A stretch of DNA of 64,000 bases from Macropodus opercularis (lineage: Eukaryota; Chordata; Actinopteri; Anabantiformes; Osphronemidae), in the NCBI GenBank assembly GCA_030770545.1, contig CM061090.1, positions 17,332,501 to 17,396,500 of the forward strand, read 5' to 3'. The notes beneath the pieces were generated by a model, which did no database searches, was not told the DNA's origin, and saw only the letters and a list, made by a program, of their open reading frames with translations. How positions within the stretch are numbered: the stretch's first letter is position 1; every line of letters starts with the position of its first letter. The translations under genes were made by a program, and so were the position numbers. This document shows, one piece after another, positions 39,601-53,600 of this stretch.

Positions 39601-42600
39601 GCTGAACTTTCTGGGCGAGCGGGAAAGCGCGAGATTAAAACCATCTTATTCTACACTTCATCCTAATCACACAGCTCAAAGAACACGCAGCCTCCGCACT
39701 CCCTCGCATCAACGCAGACCACCGATGTTTGCTGTGATCCACAGAATATTCCTTAGCAAACAACTTGGGCGAAGGCTTTTTGGTTAAAAAAAACCCCTCC
39801 TTTGCTGATTTTCCTGCCTGCTCAGGCCAACGCAGGCACTGAAACCGTGACCCGCTGACACGTTTCTGAGCATCAACGTTCACTTTGTCTGCACTATTCC
39901 TTGTTTCAAGTCTTGCGTGCCTGTATTTAAATTACGTCCGCGTAAATATCGTGAAAATAAAAGGCCACAGATGAACTTCCTTCTCTCTCTCTCTCCATCC
40001 TGCCTCTCGCTCCCTGCTGATGAACCGGAGAAAGCACAACAGTGCTTGTTAGCCGTGTTCATCCAGACAGACAGGACAGCTGATGGACACTGGGCAAGCG
40101 CTGTGGGGTCACAGCTGCCATTGTAGGCTCCGGATTCTGTTACGTCTTCTTCTTAGCGAGTGCAGAGTCGTCCAGGGGGGAAACGGAAAAGCAGGAAAGT
40201 TGAGGGGGGGAAAAAATAAAAAATAACAACCTTCCTCAACACAATTGCTTCTTCCTGACTCCCGGCCACAGATAGAAGCGTGTTTGTTTTCACTCTAGCC
40301 AGCAAAGCCCACACAGACACTTTTTTTTTTTTTTTTTTTCATGTGTGTGGTCTGTTTTAACAAAACCACAGTGTGGACTGCAGTTAGAGCACGGTGCATG
40401 AAAATCAACCCCTAGAAATAAATACAGGCCAGAAGCGTCCTTAAACCTTTAAAAAGAGGAAAACAGAAACATTGACGCCTGCTTACACCAGAGAATACGC
40501 TCTTACATGGCACAATAGCTGCCGTGGCAATGAGAGAAATAAATGCATGTGGAGAAAAATAGCCTGTCAGCGATATGACTGACACATCCAACAGCCAGTC
40601 AACGCGGACTGGGAGGGTTAGCGCTATCTGAACAGGCCCGGAGGCACTCGCGCTGTCAATTTCCGTTAAATGAAGTTGGAATGGATGAGAACTACCGCAC
40701 TAATTGCAAGCCACCTTGAAGAAGTGATGTTCTGTTCTCCGCTGCCTTCACTGCCTCCAGGGAAATTCACATTTCCTGCCATAACATAATTACCCAGGGA
40801 TTATATTTTTGTGGCAAAAAAAACCTCACAATGTTTGACCACATTCTCGTTTTGACAGTTTAGCTTCTGGCTAACTGGCCAAAACTTAGCGGAACAGCAT
40901 CGATGGATTCTTGACAGGCTCTTTTAAAAGTGACCACGGCCGCGCGGTCTGAAAGCTGTCGGTGCAGCTCAGACGCAGCCGTGCACATCTCTGGGCGTCC
41001 AGTGATCTGCACAACCTAATGCACAGCATGCGGCGAAGCAAAGCGCAGTTGTTGCTCATTCGGCGGCTGTTACTTTCACCTGCGAGCGAGGTGACGGCTT
41101 TATCTGGCACCACATACATAATGAGCTCACGTCGTCTCGCTCTGTGGAGCTGGTTAATTCCTGACGTGACTTTTTCATTAAGGTGTCTTTGGTCACTTGC
41201 AGTGTCTGTGTTTGTGCTTTTTGGGCTGATGTACATGTACGTTGCATCCGGTTTTCGGTTTTTCTCCTCCTGCATGTCGACAGAGTGATCAATGATCTAA
41301 TACGGTGCCAGGCCACAGTCAGGTGTGACACCTGTTCCCACGCTGGCTTGCACAACCACAGAACCAACAATGCCAACAAAGCAATTTGCCAGCGCATTGA
41401 TGAGGCCAAACATCAGCACTGGTGTCATCTGCTCCATCAGCTTGGCTCGTTGGAGCTCTCGCTTTGGTAAGACTTTCATAGGCCAGGAAGCAAGATAGTG
41501 TTTAGGGAAAAAGGCTGCAGTGATGCAGTGTGTTAGCTTTTGCTTTAATTAAGCATGACACTGTCTTTAATATACTGTAAATAGGTAAGGCACCGTCTCT
41601 TTGGTGATGTTATCCAAATAGTTCATCTTATGAATCAGTAGGGACGGGCAGACCCGTGTGTTAATTTATGCCATCATCTGAGATATTGTTTTGAATTTTT
41701 AACTCTGACAAAACCAAAGAAAATGTAGTCCAACTGAAGCAAATCATGCCACTTAACAGCCTTTGTTTTCAAAGCAGAGGAAAGACAGACCAAGACTTGC
41801 ACAAAAGATAAAAGCAGTACTAATGAGAATTTCTCTCTTTATCTTCATCCCTGGTGGAAATATAAGCTGCGCTTCACTGTGGATCGTGTGCCTGTGTTAT
41901 CGGTAAACACCTCATTTTCAGGCTGGAAAGCTAATTACAGAAACACAAGTTTTGAGGATGATTCACTTACAGTAAATAACACAGTGCTCAGTTCTTATTT
42001 AAGTCCAGAAGACAATGAGACAGAACATTTGACAGGACACGGAACGTTCTCACAACTGCAACTACAGTAAGTTTCCAAAAAGCTCTGCTACCATACAAAT
42101 ATTTACCAATACTGTGTAGGTACAGTCTTCTCTACTAGTAGATATTGCATTTCATTAATTAATTTAAGCTTTCTGTAACTTTCAGACAATATGAAATATT
42201 ATACAAGCAGTAGATCTACCTGTGGACATGATCACAGTGTCTATCAATACTTTTACCCTACACCATATTTAAAAGTGGGTTTGCTTTAGTGTCCTTATTC
42301 CAGAAGCTTAACCTTGTCTGTATGGGTTATCTGAACTGTCAGCATGTACTGCACAGGGGTCTGGTCTCTGTGAGTTTCCCTGTTCCAGGCTGGATTAGAA
42401 ATACGATAATCATACAAAGCTCCTCTGTTCAATGCTCCCATCAAACCATTTGGTTGTTTTGTTTTTACCCATTCATAGATGCAGAATAATGTGACGGCAG
42501 CTGTTTTGTACGCTGACATTTTTTAAGTTGGCACCTGTTAATAAAAAAATTATAATCTGAGCGACACACAAAACTCATTTACAGAGATTTGGGGGCTTTT

Positions 42601-45600
42601 TTTTGTTAAATGCAACTAATGTATATGTCTGTTCTACAGATCAAAGTTGATTTACAATTTGAAAACCTGAATAGCCTGAATATACTTATTAGATGCATAC
42701 ACTGAATCAAAAATACAATTACGACGAGGGAATATTTGTTATTATTGCCCGAGCCTTTGAATATGGAGAAAAAAAAGGTTTGCACAAAAAAAAAAAAATC
42801 CAAATATATATTTTCAAAAGCAAAGAAATGGTTATGATGAGTAACAACTCTACGATACTCAACCTCCTCCCTGCGTACAGCGCAGTAGAGCCAGAGATAG
42901 GAGCTAGAATCTGCTTTGAAGGGGATTAATAAAAGTTTCGAAACAAACGTAGCAGCCTGTAAACTGGGAGTCCAAAACAAAAAAAGCCATTTGGCCTCTC
43001 TTCTCTCTCCTCGTCTAGAGCCTGGCTGCTGCGCGCTGAACTCGCTGCAGGGAATCGACAGATGAGAACGTGGAGATCTGAAACACTCAATCCAAGATTA
43101 AATGCAAGAAAAAGATTTTTTTTTTTTTCCCCTTGTCAAAAATATCTCATTTGGAGAAGCCTCTTGATGAATCGGTCTTAACACAAAAACACTTTGGAGT
43201 TTGAAATTCAAACCTGAATGAAAGAACACGTTCACGTTCCTGCCAGCTAATTTGACATTTCTCCATAAAGTTGAGAATTTCATGGATACCAAAGAATATA
43301 ATTGGTGTATAAAAAAAGTTTTCAAAATCTCAAAATATCCTACTTTATAATTTTGTCTTTAAATATTATCTGCACAAATATCGTTCCCCCTGCAACAGAA
43401 AACTCCCCACAAACATATCAGAGTGCACATAACTACAGTATACGTTGTTGATTTTCAAGTGTGTGCGTATGCTTATTATTGTATTAATATTACTGAAGGC
43501 AGACGTACGGTATATTATGGCAATAGAGATAAAAACCAGTAGCACACAGCATCTAAGAACCTTTTTATAATGAGGAACCCATAATGTTCCAATTCAGTGA
43601 TTCTTAGAAATGTCTCATTTAAATTAGTTCCATTTTCCGAGGCTGTGGGTTAAGGTTTTACAGCGGTGGCATTAAGTTCTACAGTGTTGGAGAAGGCGCT
43701 GAAGTGCTCTACATTCATCATCCGTCCCCCTATAGACGACATTAGGCCTTAAGAAAGACCACGGGGACTCACCGCCACAGTTACCGGCGTTAGAAGCTTG
43801 ACAAGAGTCCTGTTCGTCGCACGCCTGTTGTGTTGGATTGCATTATTTTGTGCTGAATGCTCCATTTGTGCGCGGCCCCTCTATGTCTAGGAGCAGCGGC
43901 ACAGCCAATGATGTGAAAGTGCTAAGAAATCTGTTCTTTACAAGACAAATTAAAAATAACAACTGATCTGTGCATCGACTGCTGCCAGCTGAAACAATTA
44001 GAGGAAGGCATCTTGTCCCCGTTTCTGTGTGTTAGACCTCATTGTGCCTGGTGGAGATAACGCAGCCCTTACAGAGTAGATTCCGAGGCTCTTATAAATT
44101 TGAAAGGATGATGAGGTCACTGGACATTTTGCACTCTAGCCCCTTATTAAAACGTATGAATGGTGTTGGGCCGGCATTGAAGCCGCCCTGAACAGAGAGA
44201 ACTGTAGTTTCCCCACATCACATCAGCGCACAAAAGGCAGTCGGGTCTGGAGAAGCAATTATTTGTGCTGAATGGCCACATATATCTGAGGTCCTGCCTG
44301 AGAACAGCCTGCGTGTTAGCTTGTATCTGATGTCTCAATGAGATCGATCGCACTTTTATTCTAATAAGCCCCAGCTGGAAAGGACAAAGCCGTGTTTGAC
44401 ATTACTGTCAGCGTAAGTCAACGAGCAAAGGCTCGTTGCGTTCGAAGAGACAAAGCCTGGGTAATATTGCACATATCAAAGGCGCTCGCGGAGGAAAGCA
44501 AGCAGGTAACGACATTTCACTGGTCTATTGGTTAGGGACACGTCGCGCATCGACTTGTTTGCAGTGTCTTCCTTTTACTTCCAGTTTATTCTCCCCTGTT
44601 GTGCGAGTGCCTTCGTTCAATATCTAATTATGTTAAAAATACAAGGTCTGGTCTTGGAAGATGGGACATTGTGTTGAGGAATGAAGAACTTACTGGAAAA
44701 AACATGAAGGTTTTGCCATTATTCCATAATAATAAAAGCATCATTGACTCACTGACGAGCCAGGTGCATTATTTTAGGGGCCTTAAATGATCTTAATTGT
44801 AAAATGCAGTTTGTTTTTCGGTAAGCAATGTGCTACAGGTACATACGTGTTACTCTTTAACGTACTCACGCCATTCAGGCAAAACTATCTCAAAACTATT
44901 ATGATATTTGGACATTATATTGGATTGAAGGCGGATGTACAGACGGTGTCGTCGCCACGTACGGTCACGGTCTGAAGCTCCATCGTCCTGTGGCGGCAGG
45001 TCAGGGAGCTGATGAAAATCAAAGAAGTTCTCATCACAGTATGAGCAACACACAAGCAGAATCTATGACGATGGAAAACTGTTATCTGATGATGATTAAA
45101 ACAGACTTGTGCTTCAGAAAAATATATAATTATACTGCTTCTGTAATACAGCAGTGCAATGATATTTGAAAACGTATTTAATTATGAATCCTCCACAAGG
45201 AAGCAAAATAGTGTGATTGAGCCAATTGTAGCATTTCGGTGAATCTGTGTTTTCTTTCTACAAAGTGCACAGTAGCTAAAGTTGTTTTTATGGTTTGACG
45301 TATCTAGAGGCTGACTGGAGCTTTAAAGCTTAGCCTTTATAAAGCACATACGATAAAGACAATTCAGCAAACAGGACGGAGGACATCATAATTAATTCAA
45401 TTTCCAGCCCTTGCTAATATGTGCAAAGGATCAGGAAACAAAGAAAGCATTACAATTAAATGAAGACAGGAACATTCTGTTTGTACATAACAGTGTTACT
45501 GCAGCAACGTCCTGATTGTCGAATGTCTTCATCGTAAATCTGTATGAGACAAAAAATAAATAAATTAAAACTTCTCTTGCCTCAGAAAAGCCAAGACAAC

Positions 45601-46850
45601 GTACTCCTCCCAAATTCTCTCCTCACAAAAGCTAAATGCTCAAATCGCTCTCTCATACGTGAACCAGAGAAACAGACGGAACTGAGGTTAATCACAAAAC
45701 GCCACACAACTACTGCAGCGTCTCCCCTGGTCTTACACAGCGTGTTGAGGGTAACACAAACGCAGATGTTATGAATTGATCTCAGTATGATGTTACAGCC
45801 TCTGGCGCTAGCTGAGAAGACAGGAAATTGACTTGTATCTCTTCATGCTGTATTTGAGAACAAGAGGTTGCTCCGATTCACCTCGCTGCGTGTGGGGGAA
45901 GGAGTCGATAGAAGGTGGATAAACAGGCTGGAGGATGTTTGCACGAGTCGCGTCGGGCTCTTAATACAGACACCGCTGGAACGTATGGTGTGTGGGTGTA
46001 TGTGTGTGTGTGTGGGTGTGGGTGGGGGGGGCGGATCTGCATGCACGGCATTTTCCCTGCGCCTCACACTAGGATTAGGAAAAGGTAAAGTCATTCCCTG
46101 TCATGTAAAAATACGGTGCATCTGCAATGCACCAGGAAAATGCAGACACCGCATCCGCTATTACACTATTTATACCAGATTACCAGCAGAGCACAACCTG
46201 TAAGACGCAGACTGACAGAATGAGCCATAAGTAAGGAGGGCGGGCATCACTCATATGTGCCTACGCTATAAAATAACCTGGACGTCTGGTAAACTACTGT
46301 GAACAGTGGGTTTGAAACAAAAGGTCAGCACAGGATACTTTTCTGACCCATTACACGCTCTTGCTTCTCGACATATTTTTATCTGGTCTTCCAAACTGTA
46401 AGGCTCTGGGTGACAATGGATTTCTAAAAGGTCTGACCTTGGATTCACACCTGCGACGGCAGACAGCTCGGAGTGATCCAAATTGCTCTCTGTTCAAAGT
46501 CTGATTGGCATTTCAAAAAACAGCCCATCGATTTGCCCAGGTTATTTCCTCCACTGTGACACACTCCCCAGGCTGTTATCCCAGCAGGTAGCTGACTCGC
46601 GGCATGGGCCAGCTAAAGCCCTAAAACCGCCATGTTACAAGACATGGCTGAACAAAAGACACACCGGCACAGGCACAGACGATTAAAGCTCCAATGCCCA
46701 AAACGTTGCACTTTTTTTTTTGTTGTTTTTAAGAAAGAAAGACATTGAGTGAAAATTCGACTACACAACTTTTCTCTCAGCTGCTCCGTGTGCGTGTTAC
46801 TCTCGGTTATTCCAGAGAAGTTTGGTTTTCATCGGTGTTCGCGCCGTAAA
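33617..46850. other. Non-coding sequence upstream of the ABCA4-like coding exons
   Basis: About 13 kb with no exon I can recognise. Part must be the 5'UTR intron and promoter region of the ABCA4-like gene. It contains (AC)n at 38977-38996, a T19 run at 40321-40339, A/T runs near 34908, 35827, 42780 and 43117, and a short hydrophobic minus-strand open frame at 41479-41297 of doubtful status. Confidence 0.6.
38977..38996. repeat. (AC)n microsatellite, short
   Basis: About 10 AC units followed by imperfect CTCACACTC. Confidence 0.85.
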
Positions 46851-46854
46851 CAAG

Positions 46855-46910
46855 CCCCGCCTCCCTGCCGGGGGACTATAAATAGAGCTGGACGCCACGT
46901 AATCTGTGCA
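46855..46910 (+). promoter_or_regulatory. Candidate core promoter (GC box plus TATA box)
   Basis: CCCCGCCTCC (46855-46864) is followed by GGGGACTATAAATAGAGC with a textbook TATAAATAG at 46877-46885. This predicts a start site near 46907 on the plus strand. No coding exon with a convincing frame follows, so it could drive a non-coding transcript or be chance. Confidence 0.3.
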
Positions 46911-48851
46911 ACACCTGAGCTGTTTCCAGTCAGAGCAAACAATGTACAGTTATACTATATATATATATGTTAAAGGACAGCATCGCATGAAAAGAACAAG
47001 GAGACAGGAAAGTGAACGTAGTGGTAGGAGCTTAACAAATATGAGGCTGTTTTGTTTGAGTCAGCTGTAAGAAACTAGACGTGTCCGTCAAAGCTGGTCT
47101 GAAACTATTTAAAAGGACTTAAAAATTAAAATCCTCCCACACAACCTGCATTGTAAAGTCAAAAAAAAATAATAATCTCACTTAAAAGAAGCAGTTGAGC
47201 CATAAACCCTTCCGGTTGTAGTAACTCGCATACAGAAACATCACACGATCAGTGGTGACATAACGCCCATAAATGCACAGCTGACTGGTGAAAGACTTTA
47301 GACACCGGTGACGTCCGGGAATCTCTGACTGATAACGTATCTGCTCTGGCACCAAGGCCTTGATATAAACATAGGTTTTCAACAGTGAGTAATGACGCTG
47401 CCCCATCTCCCACAGGATACGGACAACGCTTCATCTATGAAGCCTGAAATCAGTCATGTGAAGCTCCCAGCAGACAAAGTCCCACAATTCTTAGCAAAGT
47501 GGAAGCGTTTTAGCCAGCGACTCTTTATCAGAACCATCAAACCAGACCAAAAAATAGCGCTTACCTGGAGTTCGAGTTTCCAGAATGTCGCCTTCAAATC
47601 AAGCACCTAAATGAACCCTTCATCCACATCTCTTCTCTGCAAAGCCGCCGGCCTGACAAAAATATTTAGCCCTGCCAGTCGCTTGATATTGGATGTGTCA
47701 CCCTCCATTGCCTTTGCCATGGACCAATGTCAAACTCATTTTGCCCGTGGTGATTTTCTGCACCACGAGCAGCACAATAGCTGTTATAGGAGATGATAGT
47801 GTCCATGTGGAGAATTCTGAGAAAGGTAAATACGTGGCTGTGTCTTGAAGGGAAGCGTGAGTCAATTCTTCCAGCAGAGGCAGATGTCCACCCACCCACA
47901 CAAGAGGATCTGTTGCATTTACTGGATCCAATCCAACACAAGTGAAAAAACAAAACAAAAAAGCAAACGACTCTGGGATTAAAAGAGCACACGATGAACC
48001 ACTGCATGCGGCAGCTGCTTACATGTAAATGATTAATTTAGCTTTTTATTAGACCATGAATAACAAATAATTATGTATGTGCTGTGCAGTTGGGTCGATG
48101 CTGACAGATTACTGTTTAAACTGGTGTTTTCTTTTCTCATTATGGCTCATGAGGACTGTAGGCGTGCACAGACCAGAGGGTTCAACTCAGGCCAAAGGTC
48201 TAATCAGTCTGAACTGAAACCGTGTGTAGGTGTGCATCATTATCCATCTCATCAGTTCCTTAACAATCTACCCAAAATGGTTTCAGGATCACGCCTTTAA
48301 CGGCGACGCTTCTGTTTCTGCAGCGTTATGGACCGTCCACACGGCCAAGACTTGACGCGGAGGAAGAGTAAACAGAGGGCAGAGAGGAAATGATATCGCC
48401 GACACAGCGACAACAGATTTGGCAAAACAACCACTGCCTGAGCATCGGAAAATGATTTTTCACCAGGGGAAGGGGACTTTATATGAAATGTCAGGGCAAA
48501 CACCGACCGTGACAGGCTGACCATTGGGGTAATCCATTACCGCGGCTCTGATAGTGGTGCCACTCATGAAGCCTGCAGAATTTCTCTATGAATCTCCCTC
48601 AGTACCCATGGGGTTCTGGGGGTGGGGGGGGGTGACTGTGAATGATGTGAGGGGCTGACTGTGAAGATGAATGACTGTTAGCTAAAGCGAGCCTCAGCTG
48701 TAGAAAGCGCAGCGAGACCGCCGGGATCAGGCCCATCTGTTCGGGCCATGGCGCCACGTGAAAGGCCCGGTTACTCTCCATAAAGGCAGGAAAAACGATG
48801 CCCACTGGTAACAAGAGAGTGACAGAGCACCGCGTGCGACTATGAATGCTG

Positions 48852-48869
48852 CCCCCCCCCCCCCCCCCC
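48852..48869. repeat. Poly-C run (about 18 bases)
   Basis: An uninterrupted run of about 18 C on the plus strand; a G-run on the minus strand could form quadruplexes. A G-rich stretch (GGGGGTGGGGGGGGG type) lies 230 bases left. Confidence 0.85.
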
Positions 48870-50655
48870 ATCCCACCATTACGCTCTGATACTGAGCTTT
48901 TCTGTCATTTAAACAGATGAAACCAATACCAAAGAAGACATGAGGGATAAATCTTTAAAGCAGCCTGTTACATCACCTCAAACTGCAGCCAAGTAATCTA
49001 CTGAATTTATATACTGAATATCAAAGCCAGTTCCTGAACTCCGATAAAAATTAAATGGGCTGTCTATTAACATTGTTATATCAATTTACGAGAATACACT
49101 GCACGATATCCGGATATTCCCCCGAGTACCATTCTACTGTCCACAGGCTTAGTCACGCATACAGTAGGAAGGGCTCCGCTGCTGTGTAACAAAAGGTCAA
49201 AGCACAGAGAGTATTTTATGGCCCTGCTGTAAATTATGAAGAGAAATGACAAGTGTCGCCACTGGTAACTCTGTAGGCAACACAGAGGAACACGAGTACG
49301 GTTTAAATTTTGATTATTTAACTAGAGCTGGTACCGTGGAGGGGGAATCACGCTGAGATTAAAATGGGAACATGTATTTCAGCTCTTCAAAGCAAGCACA
49401 CAGTTGGCGTAGTCTCAGCCAAATTGTTTTAATTAAGTGAAAATTCAAAAAAAAAAAAAAAAAAAAACGTGCTACAAAACCCTGCACCTAGATTCAGGTT
49501 TTAATACTGTTCAATAGCAGAATTCAGCTACGCGACAGGGGAATTTAATCGTCTACGTCCGCCCTCCTTACTTATGGCTTTGAGGCGCACAATTCATAAC
49601 CCCTGGTTGGATAACAATAAGGCAATATTAATGATATACAAGAAGCCTAGTGCGATGCTACTACGCTTATTTACTTGACAGTTATAGCTTTAAACTCTTT
49701 CTAATTTCCCAACAGGGGAAGTAGTGTAAACCACAAACCTAAATAAAGGCCCATATGAGCATTAAAAATTTATAAGATTTTAGATTTATTGTGTTTAGGC
49801 AGTTTTCGCAGCTCGACCGCGCAGGTTAACATCTCGCAGACGGGCATCTCTGCAGGCCGATCTGTCAGACTGTAAACAGAGTTGTTAACATTTGTTTCAA
49901 AGTTTGATTGAATACACTCAGTTCACTCGCACCTCACTTGTATTTGTTTCGGCATCGTCTCTCATTTTTCGTGATATTTATCTCGAGAGCAGAACAAATG
50001 GTTTGGTTATAAAGTATTGAGAACCAATAAAGCAGCTTCAGTTAAATTAATGAAATGCGCTTAAAATGTGATACTAGGTGTTTGGTTGGTTACTCTGGAA
50101 AAACAACAGCCTTGCTCCTAATCATTTCTGAATCGCTGTGCGCCTACACACACTCATCTCTTTGAGTAGCCTCTCATACTGGGTCCCCAGGCAGCCAGAT
50201 TGTTTCCAAACCATTATCCTATTTACTCTTAGTGTAAAAACAAACCGATTTCCCTTCTTTGCAGAGCGACTTCACCTGTCAAGATGCTCCTGAAGCAATG
50301 ACATCACATGTGCACTTTGGGAGGGCGCTCACACCGGCAGATGCTCCTCCCCCGTCCTTTTAACAAGCCTCACTCAGTCCGTGGATAACATCTCTGCATA
50401 TTTTAGCACATTTGAGTAAGCAGACCGCAAGTGTCTTGACTGACAATAAAGGCGTCGAGGGGAGCGGAGAGGGACTCGTGGAAAGAGCAGTACGTGTTGG
50501 AGCTGAAATGCAAAGTCGCCCGCCACTGTGGCTGCTGTCATCAGTATTCTGGGTCACTCTGAGATACTCATTTATTTTTTTTTCCATCTCTCACTTCCCA
50601 TTCACAAGGTCTGGGGCTTTTCATATCACTCTGTGTGATGGAATGTACCCATTGT

Positions 50656-50682
50656 CCCCCCCACCCCCACCCCCACCCCCCG
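50656..50682. repeat. (CCCCCA)n array
   Basis: Four C5-6 runs separated by A; on the minus strand this is a G-quadruplex-capable sequence. Confidence 0.85.
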
Positions 50683-53600
50683 GAGATTAAACTCTATGAA
50701 ATGTCAATTTGAAATAAACTGTGAAAAAAGCGATTGAAAGTCAAACCCAAGCGCTGGGGAGGGAAGGCGGAGTCGTAGCGGGGAGCGAGGCAGAGAGGAA
50801 GAAAACAAGAAAGTGGCGATTTAGGACGGGATGCCAGAAGATGAGAGGGTTTTTGGGAGAGGGGTTATGTTCTGATCTGTCCAGGGCAAGGCGAGAAGTA
50901 GAAAGTGTTAAAGGGCAGCAAAAACATCTAAATACTTTGGACTGAGCCGCCAAGCAAATCCTTTTTATTCCCCGGGCAAAAAAAAGCCAGCGTTTCATTC
51001 CAAAAACATTTCATTCCTGCACATTTTTTTATATATTTTTTTGTTGCTACGGGCAATTGGAGGAAGCAGCCACCAATACATTGTAAAGTGCCACAGGAAG
51101 CTCGGGTGAGGAAGGTTAATGAACCCACCTTTCCCATCATCCCAGTGGGCGTTTTTATGGGAGAAAAATTAATTACTTGTGACAAATACAACAGTGCTTG
51201 GACGAGCTGCCATTTCTGCCAGGCGGCCTGTGAACAAAAACATTTTTCCAATGCGGTTATATTAGCCATGGACTCGGCCAATCAGCGCCCTACGCAGAGA
51301 GCCGTGTCAACGCACTGACAAAACACGACAGCCCATAAAAAATGCAAAGTTCACAAGCTCTGACACTGATGGCATGCTGTTTCCAGAGTAAAACACTGCA
51401 CTCTCTGCCATCATGCCATGTGAAATGACAGACAGATTTTCCTTTCTAAGCCCACCGCTCCACCGTCTTCCATTCTTACACCGGCAGAGCCGCGGGGCTG
51501 GAGTTTTTTTTGTTTTTAACGCAGTTCAGCAAAGATGTTTGAAAATGGTAATGAAATAATTTCCTCTCGTCTCTCCCACAAGCACTGCCATGATTAAAAT
51601 GACATGTTTCAGCCCCCCCCCCGTTAGCGGCATATTGACCCCATTAATCACGCTGATAAACGCGGTTTCCTTTTCCTGGATTGGTCAGTCTGATGAACTG
51701 TTCACCGGCTTCTCGTGTTGAAGAGCATCAGGGTCTGAACTAAGTTATTAGGCTAATAAAGAATGTAAAGTTTTGATAATTAAGTTCCTGCTGGCTGGTG
51801 ATTGCATTCACTGCGCCTACCAGACACCATGGAGTCACAATGTTGTATATAAATGAAAAATTAGCTATATGATAAAATAATGATTCAATCAAATCATCAC
51901 AGAGACTCTACTCGAGTGCTGCCTATAGGAAAGGGTGAAGCTTTGATGAACGGCCCACCACCTATAAATAGCCCTGCTTCAGTACACGCACACGGCCTCA
52001 GCTCACCTTCAAGTCCTTTGAGCTGGTTGCAGAGAAGTGTCCCTGAAGGTATTAATCCTCGCACGTGACTCCTTACATTTGTATAATCCCACCGAGAGAA
52101 AAACACGAACGAGCCAAGGGGGAGAGATATGAGCCGACGAGGAAAGGTGCGAAGAGGTGACGAATTTAATGTGGATCTCAAATCAAAATAAAGCCGGGAA
52201 GGTTATTCAACAGGGCTTTTGACACTGGCAGCCCGTGAAAGCACTGAAGTATAGCCTTAGCTAGACAATTAAAAAGCTATCCATTTTCTCTAATGGTTGC
52301 ATTTGTTGGAGGAATGACAAACTCATGAACTCAACTCAATGAAGTTGTACTTATTCTAGCTGGATGCTTGCTTCTTAATGTCTGCACACTGCCACCCTGA
52401 ACCCACAGACAAATTAGCCCGAACACCACAGCTATGAATTATTTATTACGGGATTTTGGACACTGCCATGAGGAAAAAAAAAAAAGTAAAAGTTGGAAAC
52501 GTCAACTAAAAAAAGATTTCGTTCTTGTAAAACTAACCGTATATTCACACATAAACGCCCAACGCAGACGGATGAAAGCAGAGGCGCCGCCGCGTTATTG
52601 CGTGGTTTACATCCAGTCCGACTACACAACAATCAGTGGGAGCAATCTCCCGTAAGCAGCGGAAACATTTCAACAAGAAATCTGAAAGTTATCTCAGTAA
52701 TTTCATCATCCCTGCAGCTTACAAGGCTTCGGCATAAAGCACAAAAACATTGTTGTTGGAATCACCGACTAATAGTGCGGCGCACAACATATTGTAAAAA
52801 AAAAAACATTTGGCATTTGCGTTTAGAGCTACGCAGAAAAGAAGAGCAATATCTGATCTAGTCCAAATGTCAAGGTGCTGACACTATAAGGTGGCGACAT
52901 TAAAAAGGAAACTCGCTGCCTGTTTGCCTTTCAGCCTGGAGAGCCGACGTATCCGCTATCAGACGCCTCAAAGGCCTGAAGGAGCCTTTAATTTCGTCGC
53001 CAGCGCGTCAAACAAACAATCACAAAAAGCAACCAAATGCACAGCTTAATCAATCCACTTATCGTCTAGGTGGCCTGCTGGGAACAAGACTTAATTGACA
53101 GTATTTGTGCGGGAACGCTAAATGAGCGATGGCATAGATTGCCTTTAGAGCTCTCTTAGTGGGACGCGCATAATTATGGGAACACAGACACAGATGCTCT
53201 GGGTGATATGATGCCATCAGAAGGCTCACTTAATTTAATGCAGGCACATCATTTCTCCTATGGGAGCTTTATTCTAATACAGGAGCTTATTGCAGATTTA
53301 GTTAGATACTAATTTCACTCATCACTCACATAAAGAATCCTGCCAGCACTGCTACGCCATCAAATGTACCGTAGGACGTTTTCAAAGGGTTGAGGTTCTG
53401 AGTCGGAGAGACGTCACGCTTCATACGAGGATATGATGTATTACATGCACATCATTTCTGAACATCCCTTAGTCCATTATTTCATAAAGTACTGTATACA
53501 TTTTGTTTTTCAAACTTATATTAGATATTTTAAAAAGAGATGCTGGACTTATAGCTGTATTTTTCCCATTGGCGATGAAAATGCCTTGGAGGTCCAAAAA

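Noticed and set aside
51963..51971. Second TATAAATAG motif
   Set aside because: No GC box or downstream frame; isolated TATA-like words are expected by chance in 64 kb of AT-leaning DNA.
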